Positions 1 to 12,500 of a stretch of DNA of 64,000 nt are shown piece after piece (within the stretch, counting starts at the first letter, position 1; every line of letters starts with the position of its first letter). This DNA comes from Physella acuta (lineage: Eukaryota > Mollusca > Gastropoda > Physidae): contig NW_026732352.1 in NCBI RefSeq assembly GCF_028476545.1, forward strand, positions 1-64,000. Direction: 5' to 3'. Under the pieces are notes generated by a model that was not told the origin of the DNA, ran no database searches, and was given only the letters and a program-made list of their open reading frames with translations. Made by a program: the position numbers and the translations under genes.

Positions 1-125
1 ACATGTTTTTATCGTTTAAAAAACGATTCCAGCCGAGCATGTCTCTGACCACACTATCCTTTCATATGCTTAGGACAAAGAAACAGATGAACTCTACTTC
101 ACCTGCCCTGTATCCTGCCAAGTTC
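1..125 (+). repeat. SINE tail (SINE family A), 5' truncated by window edge
   Basis: It ends with an acagatgaactctacttcac-type segment that matches the tail of the fuller copy at 32.6 kb ('acagttgaactctacttcac'). The tRNA-like head is not in the window. Confidence 0.55.
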
Positions 126-374
126 AGATAGATAACTTTATCATTCACATCTAAAAAAAAAAAATTGAAAAAAATATATCAGTGACATATTGGTCTAGAA
201 CCTGTACCAACCGCATGAGAGCGGACTACGCTACCAACTTAGCTATTTACTCGTGACGACACAAATGAATTTTTACACTATACTATGAGTCTCCTTATCC
301 AACTTTATTTACGCGCGTAGATCTAGAACTAAGTCTAGTAGCAGCAACTTTCAAATTAAATTTTATCTTAACTT

Positions 375-1010
375 AGCCAAACAAAGATTTATATAAAATA
401 AAGAAGGTCTGAAATTATCTAGAAAAAAATCTAGATCTAGATAGAATTATCTTGATCTAGATTCTACGACTCGTTTGCTTAAGTCTTAAGTTTAGTTTTT
501 CTTGCTAGATCTAGAATCTAGATCTAATCATTAGCTACGCTCATAGGCCCAGAGCGAGCATTTCAAAATTACCATATTCCAAACAAAGATTTATATAAAA
601 TAATAAAGGTCTAAAATAGTTTAGTATATAGAAAATCATTATTAACTAAATCTAGATAGAAAATTATCTACATTTTAGATCTACGACTGAGCTATATTTA
701 GAATTTAGTTTATAATTTAGCAAACTTACCGGCATCGAAGCCGCGTATGAATCTTAAGCTACGCCAATAGGCCCGGATCCAGCATTTCAAAATTTGCATA
801 TTCGAAACAAAGATTTATACAAAATAATAAAGGTTTAAAATAGTTTAGTATATAGAAACTCATTATTATCTAGTTATTATCTAGATCTAAATCTAGATAG
901 AATTATCTATATTCTAGATCTACGACTGGTTTGCTTAAGTCTCGTTTTTTTTTTAGATTGTATTTATTTATAACTATTAAATCTTTGATTTGACCTAGAT
1001 CTAGATTCTA
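375..1010. repeat. Diverged tandem triplication, unit about 210-235 bp, TCTAGA-rich
   Basis: The phrase 'caaagatttatataaaata' recurs near 380, 582 and 808, each followed by 'aaggtct/ttaaaa', a run of CTAGAT/TCTAGA hexamers and 'ctacgactggtttgcttaag'-like text. The hexamers are self-complementary, so the strands can fold locally. No coding signal was seen. Confidence 0.6.
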
Positions 1011-1560
1011 GATCTAGATCTATAAATAACTTTCTTGGACAAATTTTAGATCTAGAGAAATTTATCGTAAAACTAAATGAAAAAGACAGTTGAAAATTGA
1101 TATAAGTGTTGGAACGTAATAAATACAGCAAACGGACGTATTGTTAAAGTTATGACCCACAGAAAATTAGATTTAGAACGCGTTAAACTTGTGAATGGGA
1201 ACACAATTTTCTTCGATAGACGCCGCCATTTTATTGTGCTAAAGAGTAAACAAAAACCTGTGACGTCACGGTCCCGCCGAGTGTAGTGGTCGTTTTAATC
1301 TTTTAAAAAAAAATGGGTTACTCTGCATATGAATAAATCGATAAATTAATTAACGTCTTTAAATAAATTTGTGATTAACAGTCTGTCTTAAAACAAAATT
1401 TTTTCTCTACCTACATACTATTTTACAGCTTTCCACGATGAGTGCAACCATGCGAGATAGTCGATCAGGCAAACAAAAAAACAAACAAAAAAACAAACAA
1501 AAAAACAAATAAATATTCAAACATGTAAACAAACTTGACTTTTAGTAGTATAATAGATAG
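1011..1560. other. AT-rich unique stretch with CRE- and YY1-like motifs
   Basis: GCCGCCATTTT (1222-1232) and the palindrome TGACGTCA (1261-1268) lie close together in otherwise AT-rich sequence, followed by (AAAC)n at about 1475-1515. This combination is seen in housekeeping promoters, but no transcript or exon next to it is visible. Confidence 0.25.
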
Positions 1561-1564
1561 ATAA

Positions 1565-1775
1565 TAATATTGCGCACTATTACGCGCTTTTTTATTTCGC
1601 GTTCACTTGGTGTGCAATTAATTTGTCTACGAGATTTTATTCTATTTTTAAAACTTTAAGTATTTAAAATGGATTAAAAATCATGTCTATAGCCCGAGTT
1701 CCCATCCCCTGTTATTTTATATAAGAATATTCGAGAAAGTTTAGGGGAGATCACTCCCGGTTTATTTTTTTGTTG
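1565..1775 (+). repeat. Dispersed repeat family D, copy 1 (partial)
   Basis: It contains 'gcgttcacttggtgtgcaat', 'acgagattttattctatttt' and 'gggagatcactcccggttta', shared with copies near 39.7, 43.6-44.2 and 47.5-48.1 kb. The class is not identified; no coding domain was seen. Confidence 0.6.
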
Positions 1776-1974
1776 GATTTTTGTGTGTGTGTGCATTTCG
1801 CAGTATCCCATCGCCCGCGGTTGTGCACATTTTTTTTGTCTTGTTCGGATATTGGCATATCTCTGTACATAAATGTAGGACAATCTCGGTAATTCTCGGC
1901 AATCTCGGTTAGTTTCGGTACTTCTCGGTAAGCCTCGGCGAATCTTCGTAGGTATAAAAAAAAAGGATCGGTGA

Positions 1975-2225
1975 ATATCGGTATATCCCGGTATATCACC
2001 GCTTGTCCCGTTATGTCCTGGTATGTCCCCGTTTGTCCCTGTATGTCCCCATTTGTCCCGGTATGTCCCATATGTCCGCGTAAGTCCCAGTATGTCACCG
2101 TTTCTCCGGTTATGTCCCCGCATGTCCTGGTATGTCCCCGTACGCCCCATATGTCCCCATATGTCCCCGTAAGTCCCAGTATGTCACCGTTTGTCCGGGT
2201 ATGCCCCGGTATATCCCAGTAAGAC
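1975..2225. repeat. Minisatellite of 'tatgtccc' phrases
   Basis: Irregular 7/14-bp phrases such as 'cccgtatgtccc' and 'catatgtccc' repeat throughout. Open frames on both strands here are by-products of the period. Confidence 0.8.
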
Positions 2226-2239
2226 TTACCATATCTACG

Positions 2240-3400
2240 ATATACTCGATATACCTCATACCTCAGTGTACTTAGTGAGGTCTCAGAACTTCTCGAGACA
2301 TCATTAAAAAAACAACATCATTATCATGATTTTCCCATGACCCAAATGTTCCTACGTCATTAACAATTTTCTGGCTAAATTATGACAGCTGATTTTGTAC
2401 GCGCGTGTGTGTACGTGTGTTTGTGTGTGTGTGTGTGTACGTGTGTGTGTGTGTGTTATTTTTTATTTCGTTTGATATTTCTCAAGGCTGGAGCTAATGG
2501 GCTCCGGTCAGTTTCACCTCTCCCAGTATCCAATGACACGTGATTTTAATTATCTCATATAGCAGGTAGCCCGAAGCTTTTTTTCTATCAAGATTAAAAT
2601 TAAAACTTCAAAAAAAACTTTTCTACAAAGATTAAAATTAAACTTTATTTTAAAAAAAACTTAGAATTGAAATATTCTAAGAATTCGATGATAATGTGTT
2701 TTTTTTTTTTTTTTTGCTTGTCAACAAATATTATCGACGTTTCTTTTAACTGTGTAGAACCTTGGAATAAAAACGTATACGTACCGTTGATGATCAAATA
2801 TTTGATTGCTAGAAGCTACGAACATTTCATCTGGAGTTTTTCGTTTGAAAGAAAAATTTTCTTTCATAGCAGAGCTGTTGTTGCTGGGTTGTTTTTGTTT
2901 TTGTTGTTGTTTTTATGCTTAAGTGTTGTTTTGTTTTGTTTTTTAAATATTTCTTTCGGATAAAAAAGTCATTACTTAAATTTTAAAACCAATTATATTA
3001 AGATCAGTTAATTTTGTTTATTTTACTGAATATTTTCTCATTACTTTGTTGCTATCAACATAATATTCAACGATATTGTAGAAAGTGACACACTATATTA
3101 CCTATTGAATAATTTTACTATTATTTAAGAAGCGACTCACGCTTTTTTAAAAGAGTTTTATAAATAGTGGTGCATTGGTATATATTTTAGGAAATATAGA
3201 AGCTTGTTAATAAAACTTTTTAAAATATATTTTTATTTTCGATATGTGTATAATTTAGAAATGACCATATACATCTTCAAATAATCAGATGAAATTTTGA
3301 GTTCGTTAATTAGTCAATTAGAATGGCTAAATATGAACCCGTTAACCATAGATGCTGACGGTAGATCATGAGTTTGTAAATAAAACGTTTTAAAACTAGC
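2240..3400. other. No gene seen; AT-rich with a (GT)n run
   Basis: A GT microsatellite lies at about 2404-2458 and poly-T at 2699-2715. The rest is AT-rich with no splice-supported coding signal on either strand. Confidence 0.5.
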
Positions 3401-3408
3401 TACTAGAC

Positions 3409-3830
3409 CAGTGGTTCTTAACCTGGGTTCGATCGAACCCCAGGGTTTCGTGGAGTCAGTCTTAAGGGTTCGGCGGAGGTCAAGACACATCCGACTCATA
3501 TGATTCCAGTGATTCTTCCAGACTTTTTTCTCCGTGGGGGGGGGGGGGGGGACTTGATATTTGGGAACGGGGGGGGGGGTGGACATTTTCCGGGGGCGGA
3601 CACTGGTAAAATTATATATTTTCTATATAAGTTCCATTTCGTTCGGGGGAGGGGGGGCGGTATGACTTTCTTCAGGGGGGGGGGGGGCGGCTATATCCCC
3701 CCCCCTCCCCCAAAGAGATGCCTGGAAGAAACTCTGTATGATTCATGAACGTATTTCGTTAGTGCGGATCGTAGAATGTGCATATGAAACTGGTGGGGTT
3801 CATTACCTACAAAAAGGTTAAGAACCACTG
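3409..3830. mobile_element. Non-autonomous hAT-like element, host of a nested MITE
   Basis: Terminal inverted repeats begin CAGTGGTTCTTAACC and end GGTTAAGAACCACTG. The 8-bp target duplication tactagac is exact at 3401-3408 and 3831-3838. It holds no transposase and contains the MITE at 3507-3736. Confidence 0.9.
3507..3736 (+). mobile_element. G-rich hAT-like MITE (family M1), copy 1
   Basis: The ends are CAGTGATTCTTCCAGAC and GCCTGGAAGAAACTCTG, flanked by an exact 8-bp duplication tatgattc (3499-3506, 3737-3744). The interior is long G runs around a conserved 'attttctatataa' core. It sits inside the older element at 3409-3830. Confidence 0.9.
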
Positions 3831-3838
3831 TACTAGAC

Positions 3839-4530
3839 CTAAGAATTAACGGTTAAAAATAATCGCAACACAAATGTACTAAAGATGTAAGGATTAGACC
3901 TAGTGGTGATTATACGAATCTGCTCTCCACACCTAAACCCTAAACATGCTACAGCGCTAGGAAACCATAGAAATTATTTTTAGCTTCAAAAAAATTCTTT
4001 AAAAAAAAACAAATTTCACGCGCATCTTCTGTTCAAATATTGTGCCAGGAAATAAAAAAGAAACTTGAGCATGCCTGGTTGGGCTCGCGTGTGCTAACAA
4101 ACCAATTACGTGCCAATGATATTTTTTTGGAGTGTATATTTTTTCTCGTATTTCTGCTCGCAGCGTCATTCTAAGGCTTGGTTTAATGTTCTCTTAATAA
4201 ATAAAACAATCATTTTCTGTTTTAATGTCATTATTTTATTGTTAAAAAGAAAGAAATCTTTTAACGGTTTTTTTTTTGTGTGTTTAAGCATTAAGGGCCC
4301 TAAGCTGTGTAATGTAAGGGTTCATATCAGTGCATTTTGATCATGTGACTTATTTTTAGATTTTCTAAAACACCTATTTAGACTCTTTGTTTGTAAGTTA
4401 TACCTGTGTTTAAAGATAGATTGTATTTATCTGTTATAGTTCGCTAGACGAAATTACTCTCTACAAAATAAAATAGAGGACGGAATCTCGCTTTTTACTA
4501 TTTTCGCTGTTGATATGTATAATGACGTAC
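3839..4530. other. Intronic or intergenic sequence, nothing recognised
   Basis: I searched the minus strand here for the missing CAP exon (Trp-Ala-x-Thr...Leu-Gly-Cys-Ala) and found none. AT-rich with poly-A tracts. Confidence 0.4.
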
Positions 4531-4990
4531 TCACTTGGACATGACCCACTAACATGGACATAATCAACTAACATGGACATAATCTACTAACATGGACATA
4601 ATCCACTAACATGGACATAATCAACTAACATGGACATAATCAACTAACATGGACATAATCAACTAACATGGACATAATCTACTAACATGGACATAATCAA
4701 CTAACATGGACATAATCCACTAACATGGACATAATCCACTAACATGGACACAATCAACTAACATGGACACAATCAACTAACATGGACATAATCTACTAAC
4801 ATGGACATAATCAACTAACATGGACATAATCAACTAACATGGACTTAATCAACAAACATGGACATAATCAACTAACATGGACATTATCAACTAACTATAA
4901 CACAATCTTCTAACAAGGACATGACCCACTAACTTGAACATGACCTACACAACTAAACACGACCTACTTACACGACCTTGGCCTACTTAC
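4531..4990. repeat. Minisatellite, 19-bp unit, abutting the exon 8 donor
   Basis: On the minus strand the unit is GTTAGTTGATTATGTCCAT, about 24 copies. Reading from the splice site, the first units are diverged: GTAAGTAGGCCAAGGTCGT, then a GTAAGTAGGTCG-type unit, then GTTAGTGGGTCATGTCCTT, so the intron's own donor (GTAAGT) is the start of the first unit. Confidence 0.85.
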
Positions 4991-5110
4991 ATTTGTCAAA
5001 TGGTTACATCTGGCTGATCCAATGGGAGCGCGGCAGCCTTGCACGTGCTGCAGGTAGGTGTTTGACCCCTCGCTCTGCCAGGTGTACACAGCCCGGTACG
5101 CCTCCATAGT
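4991..5110 (-). CDS. CAP gene exon 8 (domain 2, last exon seen)
   Basis: 40 codons, acceptor ccaacag|ACT and donor AAT|gtaagt, both phase 0. It encodes TMEAYRAVYTWQSEGSNTYL and ends in CNHLTN, equivalent to C-G-H-Y-T-Q; the exon ends at the same point of the motif as exon 2. The following 'W-A-x-T-x-x-L-G-C-A' exon is not recognisable in 1-4990. Confidence 0.84.
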
Positions 5111-6467
5111 CTGTTGGGGGGGGGGAGATCAAAACACAGGTGAGGTGTCGACACAAGGACTTTATCAGACATGGGTCTAGGACACAAGGACTTTATCAGG
5201 CATGGGTCTAGGACACAAGGACTTTATCAAACAAGGCATCTAGGACATTGTCCACCCCCAGGTAATGTCCCCACCGATACTCCGTGGAATCATTACTGTC
5301 GATTACCCCCCCCCCCCCACCTCCCCTGTCAATAACCCCTTGTCAATACACCCCATCCTGAAGAACACCGACCCCGACCCCCTGTCAATTACCACTTGTC
5401 AATACACCCCATCCTGAAGAACCCTGACCCTAACCCCAACATCAATCGTAACACCAACTCTAAGCCTACATCTAACCCTAACCTTGAATCTAACACTGAC
5501 ACTAGCCCTAACACTAGGGTTAATTGGGGGGGGTATGTTCTGGGGGGGTATGTTCTGGGAGGGGGGGTATATGTTCTTGGGGGGGGGGGGGTATATGTTC
5601 GGGGGGGGGGGGGGGGGGGGGTAAAAGACGGTACTGTCGTTTCCAGATTTCTCTCGCAGGACAGGCTACGCAGGCACCTGGCTGGAGTCCTATGACGTCA
5701 CCAATTTAGCCTGACACGTTTCATAAGGTACCTGACTTAACACTTGATGTATACAAGCTACATAGAGTTTTTTCCCTTGACTTGGTCAGTAAGAGTTATC
5801 TCTATCATCGCATAAGAAAACTTTCAAATCTTTTCGATTTTAACAATTATTTAACTTGCGAAACTAGTTCAAATGTGTTAAGCTTGTCCAAAACACGTCT
5901 TTAAAGTTAAACCCTTTATTTCTTGGATAATCTTAGTGGGTGGGTGGGTGGGTAGGTGGGTGGGTATGACTCACCTGCTCCAGACGGTGGAAGTTGGTGA
6001 AGGCGTGTTTAGGCCCTGGGAAGTTGATATTGCAGTTGATCACGTGATTCGCCCATCTCTCTAGAGCGTCGTCCCAGTTCTAGACACACGTGTAAAGGGA
6101 GAGAGGGGAGGGGGGGGGTAGGGGAAAACACTTTGATGACCAACCGAAAGACATTTATTCTAAGTAAATGTGTTTGTACGTGTATGTGTGTATGTGTGTT
6201 TGTGTGTGTGTATGTGCCTGGTGACATGTAATGTTTATATATTCTAACATCAACCCCTAGTCTGGTGTAATGTTTATATATTCTAACATCAACCCCTAGT
6301 CTGGTGTAATGTTTATATATTCTAACATCAACCCCTAGTGACCCACCAGCTCATCCAGACTCTGGTCCTTCCTCAACCTGTTGTGGATGAGCTTCAAGTA
6401 ATATTTCTCTGTTGACGTCAGCTCTGTCATTAAACAACATGTGATCGTTCATTTGGCATCATCCAAC

Positions 6468-6564
<97 letters not shown>

Positions 6565-9500
6565 TTATCTTTTATTTATAAATATATATACGTACGTAAC
6601 TATGTAAAATGATACTACTAAAAATAGAAATCCCTACCATCTTTAATGACGAAGTTGAATGGAACTGGTGTGGTTCTACTTTCATAGGCTAATGGCACAG
6701 CTGGTACCCCTAGAGACAACATGAGAAAATAGAAGACTGATAGCAGCTAGAGTTCACGTCAACAACACTTATTACAGCCTGTAACTACACAGACTACAAA
6801 AAGAATTTTTTTTTAAAAAAAGCACATGTGTGTATTAATATATGTGTATATGTGTGAATATGTGCTCTAAACATATAAGGAATAAAGAAATAGAAACCTG
6901 GCTCTGCACATAAACCAGAGCGACAAAATGTATCCTCTGGACACTGGGAGCAGGCTGAGCCCTTTTCAAAGGGAAGCGATCCTTGATAAATTAATCTGAG
7001 GAAGAAATTTCATGATTATTTCCCTTTAACCGAGACAAAGCCTCCAACAACACTAGCTTTAAATTTGAACACTACTGTACGTACCGTGGTGAGTAGAAAC
7101 AGACCATGAGACTGGCGTGAGAGAAGCTGGTACGTGACGTGCGCAGGGACATGCATGTGGTGAGTGCACAGCCGAGCCGGTTCGTCTCAGCGTTGATCAT
7201 CTGTGGATGTGGGGTGGATGATGATGTGGTTTGATAGTGTCGTTGATGATGTACAACTGTACACAACCTGAACACACCCACACCTCATCTGTCCACAACC
7301 ACTCCTCACCTGAACACAATCACACCTCACAAGTACACAACCACACCTCACCTGTAGACAACCACACCTCACATGTACACAACCACACATCACCTGTACA
7401 CAAACACACCTCACCTGTTTACAACCACACCTCACCTGTACGCAACCACACTTGTACACACCCACACCTCACCTGTAGACAACCACACCTCACATGTACA
7501 CAACCACACATCACCTGTACACAAACACCCTCACCTGTTTACAACCACACCTCAACTGTACACAGCCACACTTGACCTGTCCACAACCACACCTGTACAC
7601 AACTACACCTGTCCACAACCACATTTGTACACACCCACACCCCACCTATACACAACCACACCTGTAAATAAACACATCTCACATGTACATAACCACACCT
7701 CACCTGTACACAACCTTACCGCACTTGTACACAACCACACCTCACATGTACATAACAACACCTCACCTGTCCACAACCACACCTCACCTGTCCACATCCA
7801 CACCTCACCTGTACACAACCACACCTCACCTGTACACACCCACACCTCACCGGTTCACAACCACACCTGTACACACCCACACCTCACCTGTACACAACCA
7901 CACCTCATCTGTCTACAACCACACCACACCTGTACACAACCACACCACACCTGTACACAACCACACCTCACCTGTACACAACCACACCTCACCTGTACAC
8001 AACCACACCTCACCTGTACACAACCACACCTCACCTGTACACAACCACACCTCACCTGTTCTCACCCACATCTCACCTGTCCACAACCACACCTCACCTG
8101 TCCACAGCCACACATCACCTGTCCACAACCACACCTTACCTGTACACAACCACAACTTACCTGAACACAACCACACCTCACCTGTCCACAACCACACCTC
8201 ACCTGTCCACAACCACACCTTACCTGTACACAACCACACCTCACCTGAACACAACCACACCTCACCTGTCCACAACCACACCTTACCTGTCCACAACCAC
8301 ACCTCACCTGTCCACAACCACACCTGTACACACCCACACCTCACCTGAACACAACCACACCTCACCTGTCCACAACCACACCTCACCTGTCCACAACCAC
8401 ACCTTACCTGTACACAACCACACCTCACCTGTAGACAACCACACCTCACCTGTCCACAACCACACCTTACCTGTACACAACCACGCCTCACCTGAACACA
8501 ACCACACCTCACCTGTCCACAACCACACCTTACCTGTACACAACCACACCCCACCTGAACACAATCACACCTCACAAGTACACAACCACACCTTACCTGT
8601 ACACAAACACATCTGTACACAACCACACCTCACCTGAACACAACCACACCTCACCTGTACACAACCACACCTGTACACAACTACACCTCACATGTACACA
8701 ACCACATCTCACCTGTCCACAGCCACACCTCACCTGTACACAACCACGCCTCACCTGTCCACAACCACACCTCACCTGTCCACAACCACACCTCACCTGT
8801 CCACAGCCACACCTCACCTGTACATAACCACATCCCACCTGTACACAACCACACCTGTACACAACTACACCTCACATGTACACAACCACATCTCACCTGT
8901 CCACAGCCACACATCACCTGTCCACAACCACGCCTCACCTGTACATAACCACATCCCACCTGTACACAACCACACCTCACCTTACACAACCACGTCTCAT
9001 CTATGCACAACCACAACTCACCTGTCCACACCCACACCACACCTGTACACAACCACACCTCACCTGTACACAACCACACCTCACCTGTACACACCTCACT
9101 ACAACCATATCTCACCTGCGCACAACCACACCTCACCTTTACACAACCACACCTCACCTGTCTACAACCACACCTGTACACACCTACACCACACCTGTAC
9201 ACAACCACACCTCACCTGTACATAACTGCACCCCTTCCGACACTCCGGCCCGTACACAAAGTGTCTGCTGTTTGACCAAGAGGTCAACGACCTGTTGACC
9301 AAACGGCTGATGGTCGCGTCGTTGTGCACAAGGTCGTAATCAAGGAACAGGTTCGAACCCACGTCGTACTGCTCGCGTGGAGGCCGCTGGTAGAGGCAGT
9401 TAGAGCTCCAAAGTTCGGCGTCACGGGCTAGGTTCGCGTCCCAGGTCTAAATGAGTGGGGAGAGATTAATTAGGGTTTGTTAAAAGATCAATATTGAATA

Positions 9501-12500
9501 TGTAATTAGTCGATAAGAAATCAATTACATAATCAGTAATTATACAATACGCATTCCGTAAAGAAATTATTAATCGATTTGGAAAAAAATAGTTAAGACA
9601 ATGAGAAATCAAAATGTTATTAGTGAAAATGACTTAATTAAGGAATAATTCTATAATACTATAATACTTCATTCATCAGTGTTCATAAAAGAGAATGAAA
9701 AATGAAAAATAACGAGTAAAAAGGTAAGGAGTCAATAGGTAATTTTAAAAATTCATTGGTTAATGAATCTTCATCCATCATAATTCTAGTGTTGGAAGAG
9801 ATTCCCTCCAAAATAATGTTTACGTGTCAACTTGTTATGCCATATAGGTCATTGACTTCAATTTCATCCTGCTTTTCTTTTTGGATTTGCTTCCATAGCC
9901 TTTGTCCAACAAAGAACAAACTACAAGGCAGCAGTTGTTTGATTTTGGAGTTGTCTCTCCTAGAAGAGTGGCTGTCTATCGAGCCTTATTAGCCCGGGGG
10001 TTCAAACTCGAGACTTTTCGGTTTAGTTTCATGAGTTTTACCGACTTGACCACGCATAATCAACAGTGCCGACAGCTTCATTATCTTTCCTTGATACTTG
10101 ACAAAGGTGACAACTAGACAACCACCAACAGTGTTACACAACTAGACATCTTAAGTAACTGACAACCAACCTACTTCAGAAAACTTAACCACCAACCTAG
10201 GAAAACTTGACCACCAACCAATGACAACTTGACCACCAACTTAGGACAACTTGACCACCAACTAATGACAACTTGACCAACAACTTAGGACAACTTGACC
10301 ACCAACCAATGACAACTTGACCACCAACCTAGGACAACTTGACCACCAACCAAGGCGGACAACTTGACCACCAACCTAGGACAACTTGACCACCAACCAA
10401 TGACAACTTGACCACCAACTTAGCACAACTTGACCACCAACTAATGACAACTTGACCACCAACTTAGGACAACTTGACCACCAACCAATGACAACTTGAC
10501 CACCAACCTAGGACAACTTGACCACCAACCAAGGCGGACAACTTGACCACCAACCAATGAAAACTTGACCACAAACCAAGGACAACTTGACCACCAACCA
10601 AGAACAACTTGACTACCAACCTAGGACATCTTGACCACCAACCTAGGCGGACATCTTGACCACCAACCTAGGACAACTTGACCAACAACCAATGACAACT
10701 TGACCACCAACCTAGGACAACTTGACCACCAACCAAGAACAACTTGACCACCAACCAATCACAACTTGACCAACAACCAATGACAACTTGACCACCAACT
10801 TAGGACAACTTGACCACCAACCTAGGACAACTTGACCACCAACCTAGGCGGACAACTTGACCACCAAACTAGGCGGACAACTTGACCACCAACCTAGGAC
10901 AACTTGACCACCAACCAAGGACAACTTGACCACCAACCTAGGCGGACAACTTGACCACCAACCTAGGACAACTTGACCACCAACCTAGGCGGACAACTTG
11001 ACCACAAACCTAGGCGGACAACTTGACCACCAACTAAGGACAACTTGACCACCAACTAAGGACAACTTGACCACCAACCAAGGACAACTTGACCACCAAC
11101 CTAGGACAACTTGACCACCAACCAAGGACAACTTGACCACCAACCTAGGACAACTTGACCACCAACCTAGGCGGACAACTTGACCACCAACCTAGGCGGA
11201 CAACTTGACCACCAACCTAGGCGGACAACTTGACCAACAACTAAGGACAACTTGACCACCAACTAAGGACAACTTGACCACCAACCAAGGACAACTTGAC
11301 CACCAACCTAGGACAACTTGACCACCAACCAAGGACAACTTGACCACCAACCTAGGACAACTTGACCACCAACCTAGGCGGACAACTTGACCACCAACCT
11401 AGGCGGACAACTTGACCACCAAACTAGGCGGACAACTTGACCAACAACTAAGGACAACTTGACCACCAACTAAGGACAACTTGACCACCAACCAAGGACA
11501 ACTTGACCACCAACCTAGGACAACTTGACCACCAACCAAGGACAACTTGACTACCAACCTAGGACAACTTGACCACCAACCTAGGCGGACAACTTGACCA
11601 CCAACCTAGGCGGACAACTTGACCACCAACCTAGGCGGACAACTTGACCACCAACCTAGGCGGACAACTTGACCACCAACCTAGGCGGACAACTTGACCC
11701 CCAACCTAGGCGGACAACTTGACCACCAACCTAGGCGGACAACTTGACCACCAACTAAGGACAACTTGACCACCAACTAAGGACAACTTGACCACCAACC
11801 AAGGACAACTTGACCACCAACCTAGGACAACTTGACCACCAACCTAGGACAAATTGACCACCAACCTAGGCGGACAACTTGACCCCCAACCTAGGCGGAC
11901 AACTTGACCACCAACCTAGGCGGACAACTTGACCACCAACCTAGGCGGACAACTTGACCACCAACCTAGGCGGACAACTTGACCCCCAACCTAGGCGGAC
12001 AACTTGACCACCAACCTAGGCGGACAACTTGACCACCAACTAAGGACAACTTGACCACCAACTAAGGACAACTTGACCACCAACCAAGGACAACTTGACC
12101 ACCAACCTAGGACAACTTGACCACCAACCTAGGACAAATTGACCACCAACCTAGGCGGACAACTTGACCCCCAACCTAGGCGGACAACTTGACCACCAAC
12201 CTAGGCGGACAACTTGACCACCAACTAAGGACAACTTGACCACCAACTAAGGACAACTTGACCAACAACCTAGGACAACTTGACCACCAACCTAGGAAAA
12301 CTTGACCACCAACCAAGGCGGACAACTTGACCACCAACTAAGGACAACTTGACCAACAACCTAGGACAACTTGACCACCAACCTAGGAAAACTTGACCAC
12401 CAACCAAGGCGGACAACTTGACCACCAACCTAGGACAACTTGACCACCAACCTAGGACAACTTGACCACCAACCTAGGACTACTTGACCACCAACCTAGG

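Noticed and set aside
7373-9298. Cys-rich and His-rich frames resembling secreted repeat proteins
   Set aside because: They are intron 2 of the CAP gene, a 21-bp array. Only the few codons after exon 2 could be translated, by donor slippage.
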